Positions 6,598-7,077 of a DNA stretch of 7,077 nucleotides are shown here, in pieces (the first letter of the stretch is position 1; each line of letters starts with the position of its first letter). The DNA is from Tepidisphaeraceae bacterium (GTDB lineage: Bacteria > Planctomycetota > Phycisphaerae > Tepidisphaerales > Tepidisphaeraceae): positions 1 to 7,077 of the forward strand of contig JANWHF010000349.1 of the NCBI GenBank assembly GCA_025450555.1. The letters are read 5' to 3'. The translations under genes and the position numbers were made by a program. The notes under the pieces are model-generated. The model saw only the letters and a program-made list of their open reading frames with translations. It did not search any database and was not told the DNA's origin.

Positions 6598-7077
6598 ATG
6601 AAACAATCACTGGCTGGAAAAGTCGCCTTGGTGACCGGCGCTTCGCGCGGCCTGGGGTTGGAGATCGCTCTGCGCCTCGCGGCTGATGGAGCATCGTTGG
6701 CGCTTGCCGCGCGCGATCTCGAAGCGCTGGAATCGGCGGCCAAGCAGATCATGGCGTGCTATCCAAATGCTACGCCGGTTCGGGTGTTTCGGGCTGATTT
6801 GACAGTGCAACGCGAAGTGGATGCCTTGGCCGGCTGGGCGCTGGAACAGTGGTCGGCGATCGACATTCTGATCAACAACGCGGCGATTCAGGGGCCGATC
6901 GGGTCCTTCGAGCAGGCCGACTGGTCGCAATGGAAGGCCGTTTTTGATGTGAATGTCTTTGCGCCGGCCCGCCTCGCGCAGCGACTGGTGCCAACCATGC
7001 GCCGCCAGCGCGGCGGGAAGATCATCAATATCTCCGGCGGCGGCGCGACATCGCCCAGGCCCGATTTCTCGGCTTAT
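6598..7077 (+). CDS. Short-chain dehydrogenase/reductase (classical SDR), 3' end beyond the window
   Basis: The first 160 residues of a classical SDR oxidoreductase (normally about 250). The cofactor motif TGASRGLG is at 13-20, R39 after the second strand suggests an NADP(H) preference, D67 is in the adenine-binding position, NNAA is at 93-96, N119 is the structural/catalytic Asn and S146 (in NISGGG) the catalytic Ser. The window ends at Y160 in the context FSAY, which is the expected catalytic Tyr of Y-x3-K, so the Lys is not visible. It lies 14 bases after the epimerase stop and is clearly in the same operon. Such genes in glycan loci may reduce a sugar or lipid precursor, but members of this family act on many substrates, so the role here is open. 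Confidence 0.9.
   Translation, partial: MKQSLAGKVALVTGASRGLGLEIALRLAADGASLALAARDLEALESAAKQIMACYPNATPVRVFRADLTVQREVDALAGWALEQWSAIDILINNAAIQGPIGSFEQADWSQWKAVFDVNVFAPARLAQRLVPTMRRQRGGKIINISGGGATSPRPDFSAY

Overview
The window is a bacterial cell-envelope glycan locus of moderate-to-high GC (about 58% by eye). It holds two gene blocks transcribed away from each other from a short divergent gap at about 3150-3247. Coding density is high. Three features are typical of a bacterial chromosome: a polyprenyl-phosphate-type GT2 enzyme, a polytopic GT-C-like protein, and ATGA stop/start overlaps. The sequence alone does not settle the phylum. GATC is clearly over-represented and no gene looks foreign to its neighbours.

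Left block (minus strand, 3149 down to 7): two tandem paralogous family-9 (heptosyltransferase-like) glycosyltransferases of 482 and 481 residues. Both carry the GT9 core, a conserved four-cysteine motif (C-x2-C-x3-C-x6-C), and an unusual C-terminal extension of about 100 residues. That extension ends in a 21-residue (three-heptad) coiled-coil repeat with Asn and Arg at fixed core positions. Between the two genes lies a roughly 150-bp element at 1547-1696. It consists of two inverted 30-nt copies of a short hairpin unit, and the two copies differ only by one compensated base pair. It resembles a REPIN or MITE.

Right block (plus strand, 3248 to beyond 7077): a GT2 enzyme of the dolichyl/undecaprenyl-phosphate sugar synthase type, then a multi-spanning GT-C-like membrane protein, an NAD-dependent sugar epimerase/dehydratase (extended SDR), and a classical SDR oxidoreductase cut by the window end exactly at its expected catalytic Tyr. 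The last three genes are tightly packed, with a 4-base ATGA overlap and then a junction with alternative starts.

Working model (inference): the epimerase and the SDR prepare or modify a sugar nucleotide or other precursor. The GT2 moves a sugar onto polyprenyl phosphate on the cytoplasmic face. The GT-C protein uses that lipid-linked sugar on the outer face of the membrane. The two GT9 enzymes add sugars to the same or a related surface glycan, and their coiled-coil tails may hold them together or to a partner. The points most worth following up are the paired-hairpin element and the repeat tails on the GT9 pair.
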